From Candidatus Woesebacteria bacterium (GTDB lineage Bacteria > Patescibacteriota > Microgenomatia > UBA10105 > UBA927), in assembly GCA_020057765.1 (NCBI GenBank), contig JAGVFE010000044.1:1-6730 (forward strand): a stretch of DNA of 6,730 nucleotides. The letters are read 5' to 3'. Below the pieces are notes generated by a model that was not told the origin of the DNA, did no database searches, and worked only from the letters and a program-made list of their open reading frames with translations. Positions 1 to 5,966 of the stretch are shown in pieces. Each line of letters opens with the position of its first letter. Within the stretch, counting starts at the first letter, position 1. Made by a program: the position numbers and the translations under genes.

Positions 1-461
1 CGTTTCGGGCTTTGTTTTTTGGCCCTCGCCTTCCCTGCGCGGCCGGCTTTGCGGCGCTCTCTGACCCTTGGGTCGCGGGTGAGGAAACCGCGTTTGCGCA
101 AGATAGCCCGGAATTTTTCCGGGTCAACTTTGGTCAGGGCCCGGGAAAGGGCGTGGATGACTGCACCCAATTGCCCGACCAATCCGCCACCGACGAGAGT
201 GATGCTTGTGGCAAACCGGCCAATCGTGTTGGTGGTGCGAAATGGCTCAAGATAGATTTTTTTGTAGACTTCTCCGATAAAATATTTCTCGATCGGTTTG
301 CCGTTTACGACAATATTCCCTTTGGCAATCTCTGCCCCCTGTACGGAAATGGCTTCCTCTTTAACGACATACAGTCGTACCCTGGCAGATGACTCTTTCC
401 GCCTGCCGACTGCTTCGTAATACGAGAGTGCTTTTTCTTTGGATTCAAGTTTGTCTGCCAT
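1..461 (-). CDS. rpsI: Small-subunit ribosomal protein S9 (3' end cut by the window edge)
   Basis: S9 is a 30S head protein whose basic C-terminal tail reaches toward the P-site tRNA. The frame from the ATG at 461 gives 153 complete codons. Residues 14-28 contain the S9 signature YYEAVGRRKESSARV, residues 52-61 read VNGKPIEKYF, and the tail is rich in Arg and Lys. The last full codons read SPK and the two remaining bases (CG) start an Arg codon, so the family's usual terminal KR is almost complete; only one base and the stop are missing. Compared with E. coli S9 as I recall it, there is an N-terminal extension of about ten residues and roughly 13 extra residues at about 31-48, between the GRRK motif and the VNGK motif. 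An AAAGGA at 472-467, five bases before the ATG, supports the start. It lies 12 nt after rplM, the usual partner. Identification is certain. Confidence 0.96.
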   Translation of the reverse strand, partial: MADKLESKEKALSYYEAVGRRKESSARVRLYVVKEEAISVQGAEIAKGNIVVNGKPIEKYFIGEVYKKIYLEPFRTTNTIGRFATSITLVGGGLVGQLGAVIHALSRALTKVDPEKFRAILRKRGFLTRDPRVRERRKAGRAGKARAKKQSPK

Positions 462-473
462 AGGTATCCTTTC

Positions 474-896
474 CTACTTAGTAAATTTAGCCGCTTGCGG
501 ATAATCTGCCTCCGGATAGATAAACAACCTGGTAACCAACCGATCGCGCAACTTATTTTTCGGCAGCATCCCCCACACGGCATGATGAATAATCTCTGTA
601 GGTTTTTCTGCCCGCAGCTGCCACAGTGCTTTCTGTTTTAACCCACCCGGATATCCTGAATAGTTTCCATAAAGTTTTTTCTTTTCTTTTTTTCCGGTAA
701 CGGCAACATATTTTGCATTAATAACAACTACATAATCGCCGCAATCAAGATTTCGGACAAAATACGGTTTACTTTTCCCTATGAGATTGAGTGCCACCTC
801 CGTTGCAAATCTGCCAAGCACTTTCTCTTTGGCATCAAACAAATGCCATGAGCGCTGAATATCTGATGCTTTGGTGCTGCTGGTTGCGTTTTTCAT
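474..896 (-). CDS. rplM: Large-subunit ribosomal protein L13
   Basis: L13 is an early-assembling 50S protein that binds 23S rRNA. The 140-residue product matches the family's usual length of about 140. Visible family motifs are RSWHLFDAKEKVLGRFA near the N-terminus, CGDYVVVINA at mid-protein, the hallmark YSGYPGG followed by LKQKAL, and HHAVWGMLPKNKLRDRL. The start at 896 leaves a normal short N-terminal stretch (about 15 residues) before RSW. It follows rplQ after 6 nt. The nearest purine run (AAGG) is about 17 nt upstream, so the ribosome site is weak and coupling to rplQ is likely. In E. coli rplM-rpsI is a separate operon; here it continues the alpha operon directly, without the genes that separate them in Bacillus. 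Identification is certain. Confidence 0.97.
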   Translation of the reverse strand: MKNATSSTKASDIQRSWHLFDAKEKVLGRFATEVALNLIGKSKPYFVRNLDCGDYVVVINAKYVAVTGKKEKKKLYGNYSGYPGGLKQKALWQLRAEKPTEIIHHAVWGMLPKNKLRDRLVTRLFIYPEADYPQAAKFTK

Positions 897-902
897 AAAT
901 GA

Positions 903-1289
903 CTATTTTTTGACCTTTATTTTTTGTTTCGGCGGAGCATCGACAAATGAGAGCATGGCTGCCTCCGTTGCGTCACCTAAACGAGGACCCAACTTGACAA
1001 TGCGAGTAAATCCACTCGTGCGGCTGGCAAAACGGGTCTTGGCAAAATCCATCAGGCTTGCTGTTGAAGTCTTATCCGCAAGCACACGGAAAACCAATCG
1101 CTTGTCCGACTCACCACCTTTTTTTGCCCGCGTGATGAGCTTTTCCACCAAAGGAGCAACTGCCTTGGCTTTTGCAAATGTGGTGACAATCTGCCCGTGC
1201 TCAATGAGCTCCCGCGCCAATATCATAAAGAGCCTGCGGCGCTCATTGACCGTTCGTGATAGATTTCGACCAAAATGAGAATGACGCAT
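903..1289 (-). CDS. rplQ: Large-subunit ribosomal protein L17
   Basis: L17 is a bacterial 50S protein near the exit-tunnel side. The 128-residue product begins MRHSHFGRNLSRTVNERRRLF, slightly adapted from the family's MRHRKSGRQLNR start. It continues with KAKAVAPLVEKLITRAKKG, the usual central helix, and RFASRTSGFTRIVKLGPRLGDA, the conserved C-terminal core. It ends in a short lysine-rich tail (KQKIKVKK). It starts 2 nt after the rpoA stop. I see no Shine-Dalgarno sequence in the 20 bases before the ATG, so translation probably depends on ribosomes finishing rpoA. The rpoA-rplQ pairing is nearly universal in bacteria, and L17 of this form is absent from archaea, which supports a bacterial source. 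Confidence 0.97.
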   Translation of the reverse strand: MRHSHFGRNLSRTVNERRRLFMILARELIEHGQIVTTFAKAKAVAPLVEKLITRAKKGGESDKRLVFRVLADKTSTASLMDFAKTRFASRTSGFTRIVKLGPRLGDATEAAMLSFVDAPPKQKIKVKK

Positions 1290-1291
1290 AA

Positions 1292-2212
1292 TTAAATTGT
1301 TAGTGCCACTTCTTTTTCCCGGAGTTTGTCTTCTACTATCGAAAGCGATTTAACTCCCAAATTTTTGACCTTGAGGAGTTCTGCTCGCGGCGTACCTAAT
1401 AGTTGCCCGATGGTTTCAATGCCGCCATTGGCAAGAGCATTAACGATGCGGGTCGGAATATCCAACTCTTCTATGCGCATCTTGAGCACCTCATCGGAAA
1501 TCGTCGGCGATACTGCCATGGCACCGGCAGCCGGTACGGCTTTGGGTTCATACACCTGAAGGAAGTACGAAACCAAAAGCTTGGCTGAGCCCTTAAGCGC
1601 ATCAAACGGAGCGACAGTTCCATCGGTCCAAATCTCCATGACGAGCTTATCCAAATTGGTCATGCGGCCCACACGAGTGGCTTCCACCCGGTAGTTGACG
1701 CGAACCACCGGCGAAAATAGCGCCGAAACCGGAATGACGCCGACCTGATCGATGTGGCGCTCATCTGACGGTACGTACCCGTATCCTTTTTCCACCGTCA
1801 TAGTCATAGAAACCTCGCTTTTTTTATCCGCAAGCGTTCCAAGCACCAGATCGGGATTGACGATGGTCACCCCCGCCGTCGCTTCAATATCACCGGCAAG
1901 AATTTCCCCCGGCCCTTTTTTGGAAAGCGCTATGGTTGCTGTTTCTGCATCCTCAAGGGTTAGACGAACCTTTTTCAAGTTGAGGAGAAACTCAACGACG
2001 TCTTCTTTGAGTCCCGGCACCGTAGTAAACTGGTGCTGGACCCGATCAATCTTTACTGACGTGATGGCCGCTCCGGAAAGAGACGAAAGCAAAACGCGGC
2101 GCAGACTGTTGCCGAGTGTCTGCCCATATCCTTGCTCCAATGGTTCCATGACAAATAAACCGTAATCAGCTTTATCTACTTCTGTTTTGATTTTAAAAGT
2201 TGGCTCATTCAT
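1292..2212 (-). CDS. rpoA: DNA-directed RNA polymerase alpha subunit
   Basis: Alpha dimerises to nucleate RNA polymerase assembly and contacts upstream promoter DNA and activators. The 306-residue product has both normal domains. The N-terminal domain (about 1-222) contains MEPLEQGYGQTLGNSLRRVL at residues 22-41 and WTDGT at 195-199. A flexible Ala/Pro-rich linker follows (about 223-240), then the C-terminal domain (about 243-300) with its helix-hairpin-helix. Aligned to the E. coli C-terminal domain, the UP-element contacts R265, N268, G296, K298 and S299 correspond to R255, N258, G286, K288 and S289, all kept; the E302 position is I292. UP-element recognition should therefore be possible. 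No Shine-Dalgarno sequence lies directly before the ATG. A 67-nt spacer with unusual features precedes it. Confidence 0.98.
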   Translation of the reverse strand: MNEPTFKIKTEVDKADYGLFVMEPLEQGYGQTLGNSLRRVLLSSLSGAAITSVKIDRVQHQFTTVPGLKEDVVEFLLNLKKVRLTLEDAETATIALSKKGPGEILAGDIEATAGVTIVNPDLVLGTLADKKSEVSMTMTVEKGYGYVPSDERHIDQVGVIPVSALFSPVVRVNYRVEATRVGRMTNLDKLVMEIWTDGTVAPFDALKGSAKLLVSYFLQVYEPKAVPAAGAMAVSPTISDEVLKMRIEELDIPTRIVNALANGGIETIGQLLGTPRAELLKVKNLGVKSLSIVEDKLREKEVALTI

Positions 2213-2279
2213 ATAAACAAAAGATAAACACGTGATAGAAAAAACAGATGTTCTATCTTCAAGTGCTCATCCCCTCCTA
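2213..2279 (-). promoter_or_regulatory. rpsD-rpoA spacer with strong SD, hairpin and possible 17-codon leader frame
   Basis: This is the longest non-coding gap in the window. Directly after the rpsD stop, the transcript carries AGGAGGGG (2278-2271), a better ribosome site than most genes here have, yet it lies about 60 nt before the rpoA ATG. A TTG at 2262-2260, eight bases after this site, opens a 17-codon frame (MKIEHLFFLSRVYLLFI if TTG is read as Met). Its TGA at 2211-2209 overlaps the rpoA ATG as ATGA, the same junction seen at adk-kinase and kinase-map. A perfect 7-bp inverted repeat, GATAGAA/TTCTATC (2257-2251 with 2240-2234), has a 10-nt loop and lies inside this frame. No U-run follows the hairpin, so it is not a classical terminator. 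A translated leader is inference and could be chance. Confidence 0.35.
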
Positions 2280-2900
2280 TTAGCGCGAATAAAACTCAAC
2301 AATGAGTTGTTCGCTGATATCTTCCATAACGTCGGATCGGACAGGCAGACGGGCAATTTTACCCACCGGCCCTTGACGCTCCAACCACAAAGGTATATTC
2401 ATGTCAGTAATCTCCAGACTTTTCTTTATTGCCGGAATCTCCAAGGCTTTTGGTTTGATGGCAATGACCTCATCTGCTTTTACCTGATATGATGGGATAC
2501 CGAGGCGTTTGCCGTCCACCAACACGTGTCCGTGAGACACAAACTGCCGTGCGGATGCCCTGGTGGGGGCAAGATTGAGCCGATACACAACATTATCAAG
2601 ACGCCGTTCCAAAAATTCGATGAGTTTGTCGCCGGTATTGCCTTTCCATTTTTTTGCCGTGGCAAAATAGCGGCGGAATTGCTTTTCCATAAGACCGTAA
2701 AGGCGCTTGACCTTTTGCTTTTCCCGCAATTGTTCTCCGTACTCGGAGACTTTTCTCTTCCCCTTCTGCCCGTGCTGGCCCGGCGGGATGGTAAGCCGAC
2801 GAGAAAGGCTGGCATGTGCCTTGGATCCGACGGTTTTGAGACCAAGGTCAATGCCTTCTCTTCGAGCAAGTCTATTTTTTGGTCCGGTATATCGTGCCAT
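2280..2900 (-). CDS. rpsD: Small-subunit ribosomal protein S4
   Basis: S4 is a primary 16S rRNA-binding protein that starts 30S assembly. In several bacteria it also represses its own mRNA. The product is 206 residues, the same as E. coli S4. It opens MARYTGPKNRLARREG and has the GQHGQKG segment (41-47). The S4 RNA-binding domain (about 97-160) contains FLERRLDNVVYRLNLA and RQFVSHGHVLVDGKR. The N-terminal region has no cysteines, so this is the zinc-free (C-minus) form. An AGGAG at 2913-2909, eight bases before the ATG and inside the end of rpsK, supports the start; the spacer to rpsK is 1 nt. I see no S4-type pseudoknot that I can assert from reading alone. Confidence 0.98.
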   Translation of the reverse strand: MARYTGPKNRLARREGIDLGLKTVGSKAHASLSRRLTIPPGQHGQKGKRKVSEYGEQLREKQKVKRLYGLMEKQFRRYFATAKKWKGNTGDKLIEFLERRLDNVVYRLNLAPTRASARQFVSHGHVLVDGKRLGIPSYQVKADEVIAIKPKALEIPAIKKSLEITDMNIPLWLERQGPVGKIARLPVRSDVMEDISEQLIVEFYSR

Positions 2901-2901
2901 A

Positions 2902-3270
2902 TTACACTCTCCTCTTCTTCTTGGCCCTTACCCCGTTGTGCGGGATGGGGGTCACATCAGCAATAAGCGTAATATTCAAACCGACGGCTTTGAGTCCCCG
3001 CAGTGCAGCATCGCGGCCAGGACCCGGGCCTTTGATAAATACTTCCACTTCTTTGAGTCCCATGCCTTGTGCTTTTCTGGCAACGGTCTCGACTGCTGTG
3101 GTTGCCGCATACGGAGTGGACTTCCTTGCACCTTTAAAACCGGCAAGGCCCGACGATCCCCAGCAAAGAGTATTGCCGCTGGTATCGGTTATGGTCACGA
3201 GCGTATTGTTAAATGTTGCCGTGATAAACACTTTACCAATTTCGACGACTCTGGTTGGTTTGGTTGCCAT
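2902..3270 (-). CDS. rpsK: Small-subunit ribosomal protein S11
   Basis: S11 sits on the 30S platform and helps shape the mRNA exit and Shine-Dalgarno region. The 122-residue product has the family's central core, [19 protein letters not shown], then the helix [19 protein letters not shown]. The [13 protein letters not shown] loop follows, and the C-terminus is [18 protein letters not shown]. The first 11 residues are a short basic lead; many bacterial S11 proteins are a few residues longer there. It starts 3 nt after rpsM. The nearest GGAG (3286-3283) is 12 nt from the ATG, which is long, so coupling to rpsM translation is plausible. Order rpsM-rpsK-rpsD-rpoA is the standard alpha-operon order. 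Confidence 0.98.
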   Translation of the reverse strand: MATKPTRVVEIGKVFITATFNNTLVTITDTSGNTLCWGSSGLAGFKGARKSTPYAATTAVETVARKAQGMGLKEVEVFIKGPGPGRDAALRGLKAVGLNITLIADVTPIPHNGVRAKKKRRV

Positions 3271-3273
3271 AGG

Positions 3274-3684
3274 TTATTTCTTCTCCGCAGCGGGCGTATC
3301 CATCTTGACCCGATCGTCTTTTTTCATTGCGCCAATAGTCTTTCGCTTGCCTCGCTTCGTACGGGCGTTGCTTCGTGTCCGTTGGCCCCGGGCCGGCAAG
3401 CCCTTGGTATGACGAGTCCCACGGTACGTTCCTATTTCCCTAAGCCGTTTAATGTTTTCTGAAACATTACGGCGGAGGTCTCCCTCTACCATATGCTCTT
3501 TTTCAATAATTTTGGCAAGCTTGTTGACTTCTTCGTCGGTAAGCTCTTTAATCCGTCGATGAGCATCTATACGTGCAGTTTTGAGTATCCCCACCACATT
3601 GGATCGGCCCACGCCATAAAGGTAGGTAAGCCCTATATCGACTCGTTTTTCTGCTGGTAAATCAATGCCTGCAATACGAACCAT
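3274..3684 (-). CDS. rpsM: Small-subunit ribosomal protein S13
   Basis: S13 is a 30S head protein that contacts 50S (bridges B1a/B1b) and P-site tRNA through its C-terminal tail. I place the start at 3684, giving 136 residues beginning MVRIAGIDLPAEKRV, the universal S13 N-terminus. The frame stays open upstream to 3762, but those 26 residues overlap rpmJ and are unlike S13. The chosen ATG has AAGGA at 3694-3690 with a 5-nt spacer. The helix-two-turn-helix region is at LTYLYGVGRSNVVGIL. The basic tail GTYRGTRHTKGLPARGQRTR (86-105) is typical. After KRKTI there are about 19 more residues, so the C-terminus is longer than E. coli S13 (118 residues). It starts 2 nt after rpmJ. Confidence 0.97.
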   Translation of the reverse strand: MVRIAGIDLPAEKRVDIGLTYLYGVGRSNVVGILKTARIDAHRRIKELTDEEVNKLAKIIEKEHMVEGDLRRNVSENIKRLREIGTYRGTRHTKGLPARGQRTRSNARTKRGKRKTIGAMKKDDRVKMDTPAAEKK

Positions 3685-3686
3685 AG

Positions 3687-3800
3687 TTATCCTTGTCTCT
3701 GTTTGTGCTTTGGCGTGTCGCAGATGACGTACACCCTGCCGCGTCTCTTGACGATTTTGCATTTGCTACACATGGGTTTCACACTTGCGCGAACTTTCAT
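3687..3800 (-). CDS. rpmJ: Large-subunit ribosomal protein L36 (small zinc-binding protein)
   Basis: L36 is the smallest 50S protein and caps a 23S rRNA junction. I translated the gap between infA and rpsM and found a 37-residue frame beginning [20 protein letters not shown] and ending [11 protein letters not shown], an unmistakable L36. The zinc ligands C11, C14, C27 and H32 are all present, so it is the zinc-binding (C-plus) form. This contrasts with the cysteine-free S4 in the same operon. Length is one residue below the usual 37-38 range's upper end. It lies 5 nt after infA and 2 nt before rpsM, the common bacterial infA-rpmJ-rpsM order. No clear Shine-Dalgarno sequence is seen, only GAGTGAG about 9 nt upstream. 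Confidence 0.97.
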   Translation of the reverse strand: MKVRASVKPMCSKCKIVKRRGRVYVICDTPKHKQRQG

Positions 3801-3805
3801 ACAAT

Positions 3806-4024
3806 TTATCTCACTCGATACGTGATCCTTCCTTTGGTCGGATCGTATGGCGTCATTTCAATCCGTACTCTGTCCCCCGGCATGATGCGGATAAAGTTAA
3901 TCCGCATTTTGCCGGATAAGTGGCACAAAACAATTTTTCCATTGGACAATTTAACCCGAAATAATGTATTCGGCAAGCACTGAGTCACTTCTGCGTCAAC
4001 TTCAATACTTCCTTGATGCACCAT
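3806..4024 (-). CDS. infA: Translation initiation factor IF-1
   Basis: IF-1 binds the ribosomal A site during initiation and assists IF-2 and IF-3. The 72-residue product has the single OB-fold of the family. It shows [52 protein letters not shown] and the closing [17 protein letters not shown] replaces the usual AHISGKMR, a conservative change. No in-frame start lies in the 59-nt spacer upstream of the ATG at 4024, so this start is well set; the second codon is GTG, a weak alternative. The only GGAG (4045-4042) is 17 nt away and forms part of a hairpin, so initiation may be controlled or independent of a Shine-Dalgarno sequence. A strong promoter candidate sits just upstream. Confidence 0.97.
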   Translation of the reverse strand: MVHQGSIEVDAEVTQCLPNTLFRVKLSNGKIVLCHLSGKMRINFIRIMPGDRVRIEMTPYDPTKGRITYRVR

Positions 4025-4033
4025 AAGAACGAC

Positions 4034-4060
4034 AAAAAATTCTCCATTACGCCCATGGAG
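4034..4060 (-). promoter_or_regulatory. Terminator-like hairpin with U-run just upstream of infA
   Basis: The transcript reads CTCCAT (4060-4055), a 7-nt loop, then ATGGAG (4047-4042), a perfect 6-bp stem. After two A bases there are six U bases (4039-4034). The shape is that of a small intrinsic terminator or attenuator, but the stem is short and only half GC. The 3' arm contains the only GGAG near infA, so folding would also hide it. A competing 5-bp pairing, ATTAC (4070-4066) with GTAAT (4050-4046), shares two bases with this stem, so the two folds exclude each other. Because essential genes follow, full termination is unlikely; partial attenuation or translation control is more reasonable. 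Confidence 0.4.
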
Positions 4061-4075
4061 GTTATGTAATAAGTA

Positions 4076-4104
4076 ATTGTAGCTTACTTGCCGGACTTGG
4101 TCAA
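4076..4104 (-). promoter_or_regulatory. Candidate sigma70 promoter driving infA and the alpha-operon genes
   Basis: The -35 box TTGACC (4104-4099) matches TTGACA at five of six positions. The -10 box TACAAT (4081-4076) matches TATAAT at five of six. The spacer is exactly 17 bp. The -35 and most of the spacer lie within the end of map. The predicted start near 4069-4070 would give an infA leader of about 45 nt that contains the hairpin. In E. coli infA has its own promoters, and the alpha operon is transcribed separately, so a promoter at this junction fits known biology. It is the best promoter-like match I found by eye in any junction of the window. Confidence 0.6.
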
Positions 4105-4842
4105 TAGCTCGGGCTCTCCGTCTGTAATGGCCACCGTATGCTCAAAAACTGCCGAAGGGCTCCGATCTTTTGTGGCTATCGTCCAGCCGTCGTGGTTGGA
4201 ATACACCACCGCACCAGAGCCCATGGCATAAATGATTTCTACGGCAATTGTCATGCCTGCAACAAATTCCAACGTTTCTTCGATGGGGATACGTACGTAT
4301 CCAGGAATTTGCGGTGCCTCATGAAGGTCGACTCCAACACCGTGACCCACAAGCGTACGGACGATGTCATAGCCGGCACCTTCGATAGTATCTTGAATTA
4401 CCTTAGAAATGTGTCCAACTCGATTGCCGGGCAAAGCCGATCCAATTGCCTTCCACAACGCCTCTTGCCCGGTTTTTAAGAATTGTTTCTTTTCTTCTCC
4501 ATTCCCTATTAACTTCGTCCACGCAGTATCCGTATGAAAGCCTTTATACAGGATTCCTACGTCAATAGTGAGGATGTCGCCGTCCATAAGACAGTAATCT
4601 TTCGGAATCCCATGAACTACTGCTTCATTGATGCACAAACACGTGGCCCATTTGTATCCGGCAACCGTCTGAAACGAAGGAGTCCCGCCGGCTTCTTTGA
4701 TAAGCCGCTGTGCTTGGTCCTCGATGTGTAAAAGATTTTCGCCCTGGATTGCCAGTGCCAGAAGCTGTTGGAGGATACCCCCCAACTTTCCTCCGCCTTC
4801 CCGCATGATTGCTATCTCCTCCGAAGTTTTTGTTACGATCAT
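4084..4842 (-). CDS. map: Methionine aminopeptidase, type I
   Basis: This cytosolic metalloenzyme removes the initiator Met from new proteins. The 252-residue product has the pita-bread fold with every active-site residue in place. These are H77 (NEAVVHG), metal ligands D94 (LTIDVG) and D105 (FHTDTAW), H167 (VGHGVG), H174 (DLHEAP), E202 (IAVEII) and E234 (VFEHT). There is no zinc-finger N-terminal extension and no type II insertion, so it is the short type Ia form. The usual EP after the fourth ligand is EI here (E202-I203), a small departure. The ATG overlaps the stop of the upstream kinase gene as ATGA, and no Shine-Dalgarno sequence precedes it, which indicates translational coupling. In the spc region of many bacteria map follows adk, as here with one gene inserted. 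Confidence 0.97.
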   Translation of the reverse strand: MIVTKTSEEIAIMREGGGKLGGILQQLLALAIQGENLLHIEDQAQRLIKEAGGTPSFQTVAGYKWATCLCINEAVVHGIPKDYCLMDGDILTIDVGILYKGFHTDTAWTKLIGNGEEKKQFLKTGQEALWKAIGSALPGNRVGHISKVIQDTIEGAGYDIVRTLVGHGVGVDLHEAPQIPGYVRIPIEETLEFVAGMTIAVEIIYAMGSGAVVYSNHDGWTIATKDRSPSAVFEHTVAITDGEPELLTKSGK

Positions 4843-5390
4843 AGAGAAGAATAATATATTTCTAGATTCTTACGAAATTCACCCTCGGTGCCTTCATTGA
4901 TGACGAGGTAGTCAGCCCGCGCAATTGGTCCACCCTTATTAAGATTTTCAATCTCCGAAATATCTCTCCCTTCCGCTTCTTTCCTTCCGAGGGGACGGAC
5001 TGGACGATGGCCAAGGCGACTATAGCGAGTTTCCGGGCGCGCATAAATGCACAACAGTTCAATCGATGGAAATTTTTCTTTGAGATGTACATACTCTTCC
5101 CACGAGTACAATCCATCAAGAATCACGGTACTACTTTTTTCTAAGGCTTTTTCGATGCGGGGTTTGATCTTTATTGCCATTGCCGCCATGCCTAATTCGC
5201 GTCGAAGGTCCTCTCGATATTTTCGTTCGTTTGCTTCAATGAGCGGAAGCCCTTGCTCTTCGAGACCAATATCCGTCTGATCTCCAAAACGAAGTACTGG
5301 CAATCCTTTGCTTCGAAAAAAATCAGCCGCCAGACTTTTCCCTGCTCCGGGCATGCCGACGATTGCGATGAGCCTAAGATTGTCCGTCAT
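4839..5390 (-). CDS. Small P-loop kinase of uncertain substrate (UPF0200 / dephospho-CoA-kinase-like)
   Basis: The 183-residue product is a P-loop NTPase of the nucleotide-kinase class. Residues 12-19 form the Walker A loop GMPGAGKS. FGD at 35-37 sits where NMP-kinase-like proteins bind substrate. VILDGLYSWEE (89-99) looks like the Walker-B-like strand. YARPETRYSRLGHRPVR (116-132) is an Arg-rich lid-like segment, and RADYLVINEGT (158-168) is a late strand-turn motif. The motif order (GMPGAGKS, then GD, then a strand plus DG or EG, then RADY and N-[DE]-GT) resembles archaeal UPF0200 proteins and, less closely, dephospho-CoA kinases. The substrate cannot be read from sequence. It overlaps adk upstream and map downstream by 4 nt each (ATGA), has no ribosome site of its own, and should be made in step with Adk. 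Alternatives are a cytidylate- or shikimate-kinase-like enzyme. Confidence 0.75.
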   Translation of the reverse strand: MTDNLRLIAIVGMPGAGKSLAADFFRSKGLPVLRFGDQTDIGLEEQGLPLIEANERKYREDLRRELGMAAMAIKIKPRIEKALEKSSTVILDGLYSWEEYVHLKEKFPSIELLCIYARPETRYSRLGHRPVRPLGRKEAEGRDISEIENLNKGGPIARADYLVINEGTEGEFRKNLEIYYSSL

Positions 5391-5965
5391 TGTTTTAACG
5401 CTTTCAGAATATCTATGTGTACTTTTTCAATCGGCTGGTTTGCGTCGATTTCGGAAAGCACGCCTTTTTGTCGGTAATATTCAAGGACCGGCTCTTCGCC
5501 TTCTTTGTAAATTTCTAATCGCTGTTTGATCCGGTCCGGCGAGTCATGCAGCTCGCTTGAGCCATCGTGGAGGGGCCGTCCGCGGGCAATGAGTCGTTTA
5601 TATGACTCTTCTTCGCTCAAATTCAGATAGAAAACCTTATCGACGTTATACCCATACTTATCGAGCTTATCGTCCAAAAATTTGGCCTGTTCGATATTAC
5701 GGGGAAATCCATCCATGATCCAGTTATCCTTCGCATCATCTTCTTTTAATCGCCATTTCCATAAAACAAACATTTCACTATCAGCAACATACTTCCCCTC
5801 TGCCAGTGTCCGACGGCAAACTTCGCCGATAATGCCGCGGTCATTGGCGGCGGCGTCACGGACCAGATCGCCGGATGCAAGAATTGGGAGTTTTAGAATC
5901 TCGGATAAAAGTTTGGCCTGCGTTCCTTTGCCGGAACCCTCGGGACCATAAAAAACGATATGCAT
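5387..5965 (-). CDS. adk: Adenylate kinase, short-LID form
   Basis: Adk catalyses ATP + AMP = 2 ADP and keeps adenylate pools balanced. The 192-residue product carries the P-loop GPEGSGKGT (7-15), the AMP-site motif SGDLVR (31-36, R36 kept), and DGFPR (85-89). Arginines R124 and R128 precede the LID, and R149 falls in DRIKQRL. The LID (about 129-147) is short and has no zinc-binding cysteines, unlike the longer E. coli-type or Gram-positive zinc form. The second Asp of the usual DD in this region is S142. UMP/CMP kinase is a less likely alternative given the secY-adk-map context. The start has AAGGAG at 5975-5970, four bases upstream, and is 1 nt after the secY stop. The stop overlaps the next start as ATGA. 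Confidence 0.93.
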   Translation of the reverse strand: MHIVFYGPEGSGKGTQAKLLSEILKLPILASGDLVRDAAANDRGIIGEVCRRTLAEGKYVADSEMFVLWKWRLKEDDAKDNWIMDGFPRNIEQAKFLDDKLDKYGYNVDKVFYLNLSEEESYKRLIARGRPLHDGSSELHDSPDRIKQRLEIYKEGEEPVLEYYRQKGVLSEIDANQPIEKVHIDILKALKQ

Positions 5966-5966
5966 A

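Noticed and set aside
2239..2263. Promoter before rpoA (TTGAAG with weak -10 candidates TCTATC or TATCAC)
   Set aside because: The -35 matches only four of six and the -10 boxes match three or four of six, the better one at a 19-bp spacing; much weaker than the infA candidate.
2259..2270. Three-codon frame ATG-AGC-ACT-TGA directly after AGGAGGGG
   Set aside because: The ATG follows the ribosome site with almost no spacer, too close for normal initiation; the TTG frame eight bases downstream is better placed.
2707..3462. Long open frame (251 codons) on the plus strand opposite rpsD, rpsK and rpsM
   Set aside because: It is fully antisense to three certain ribosomal-protein genes, has no recognisable motif and no ribosome site of note; it is a shadow of biased codon use.
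3685..3762. N-terminal extension of rpsM by 26 residues
   Set aside because: The extra residues overlap rpmJ in another frame and do not resemble S13; the universal MVRIAGIDLP start at 3684 has a well-placed AAGGA.
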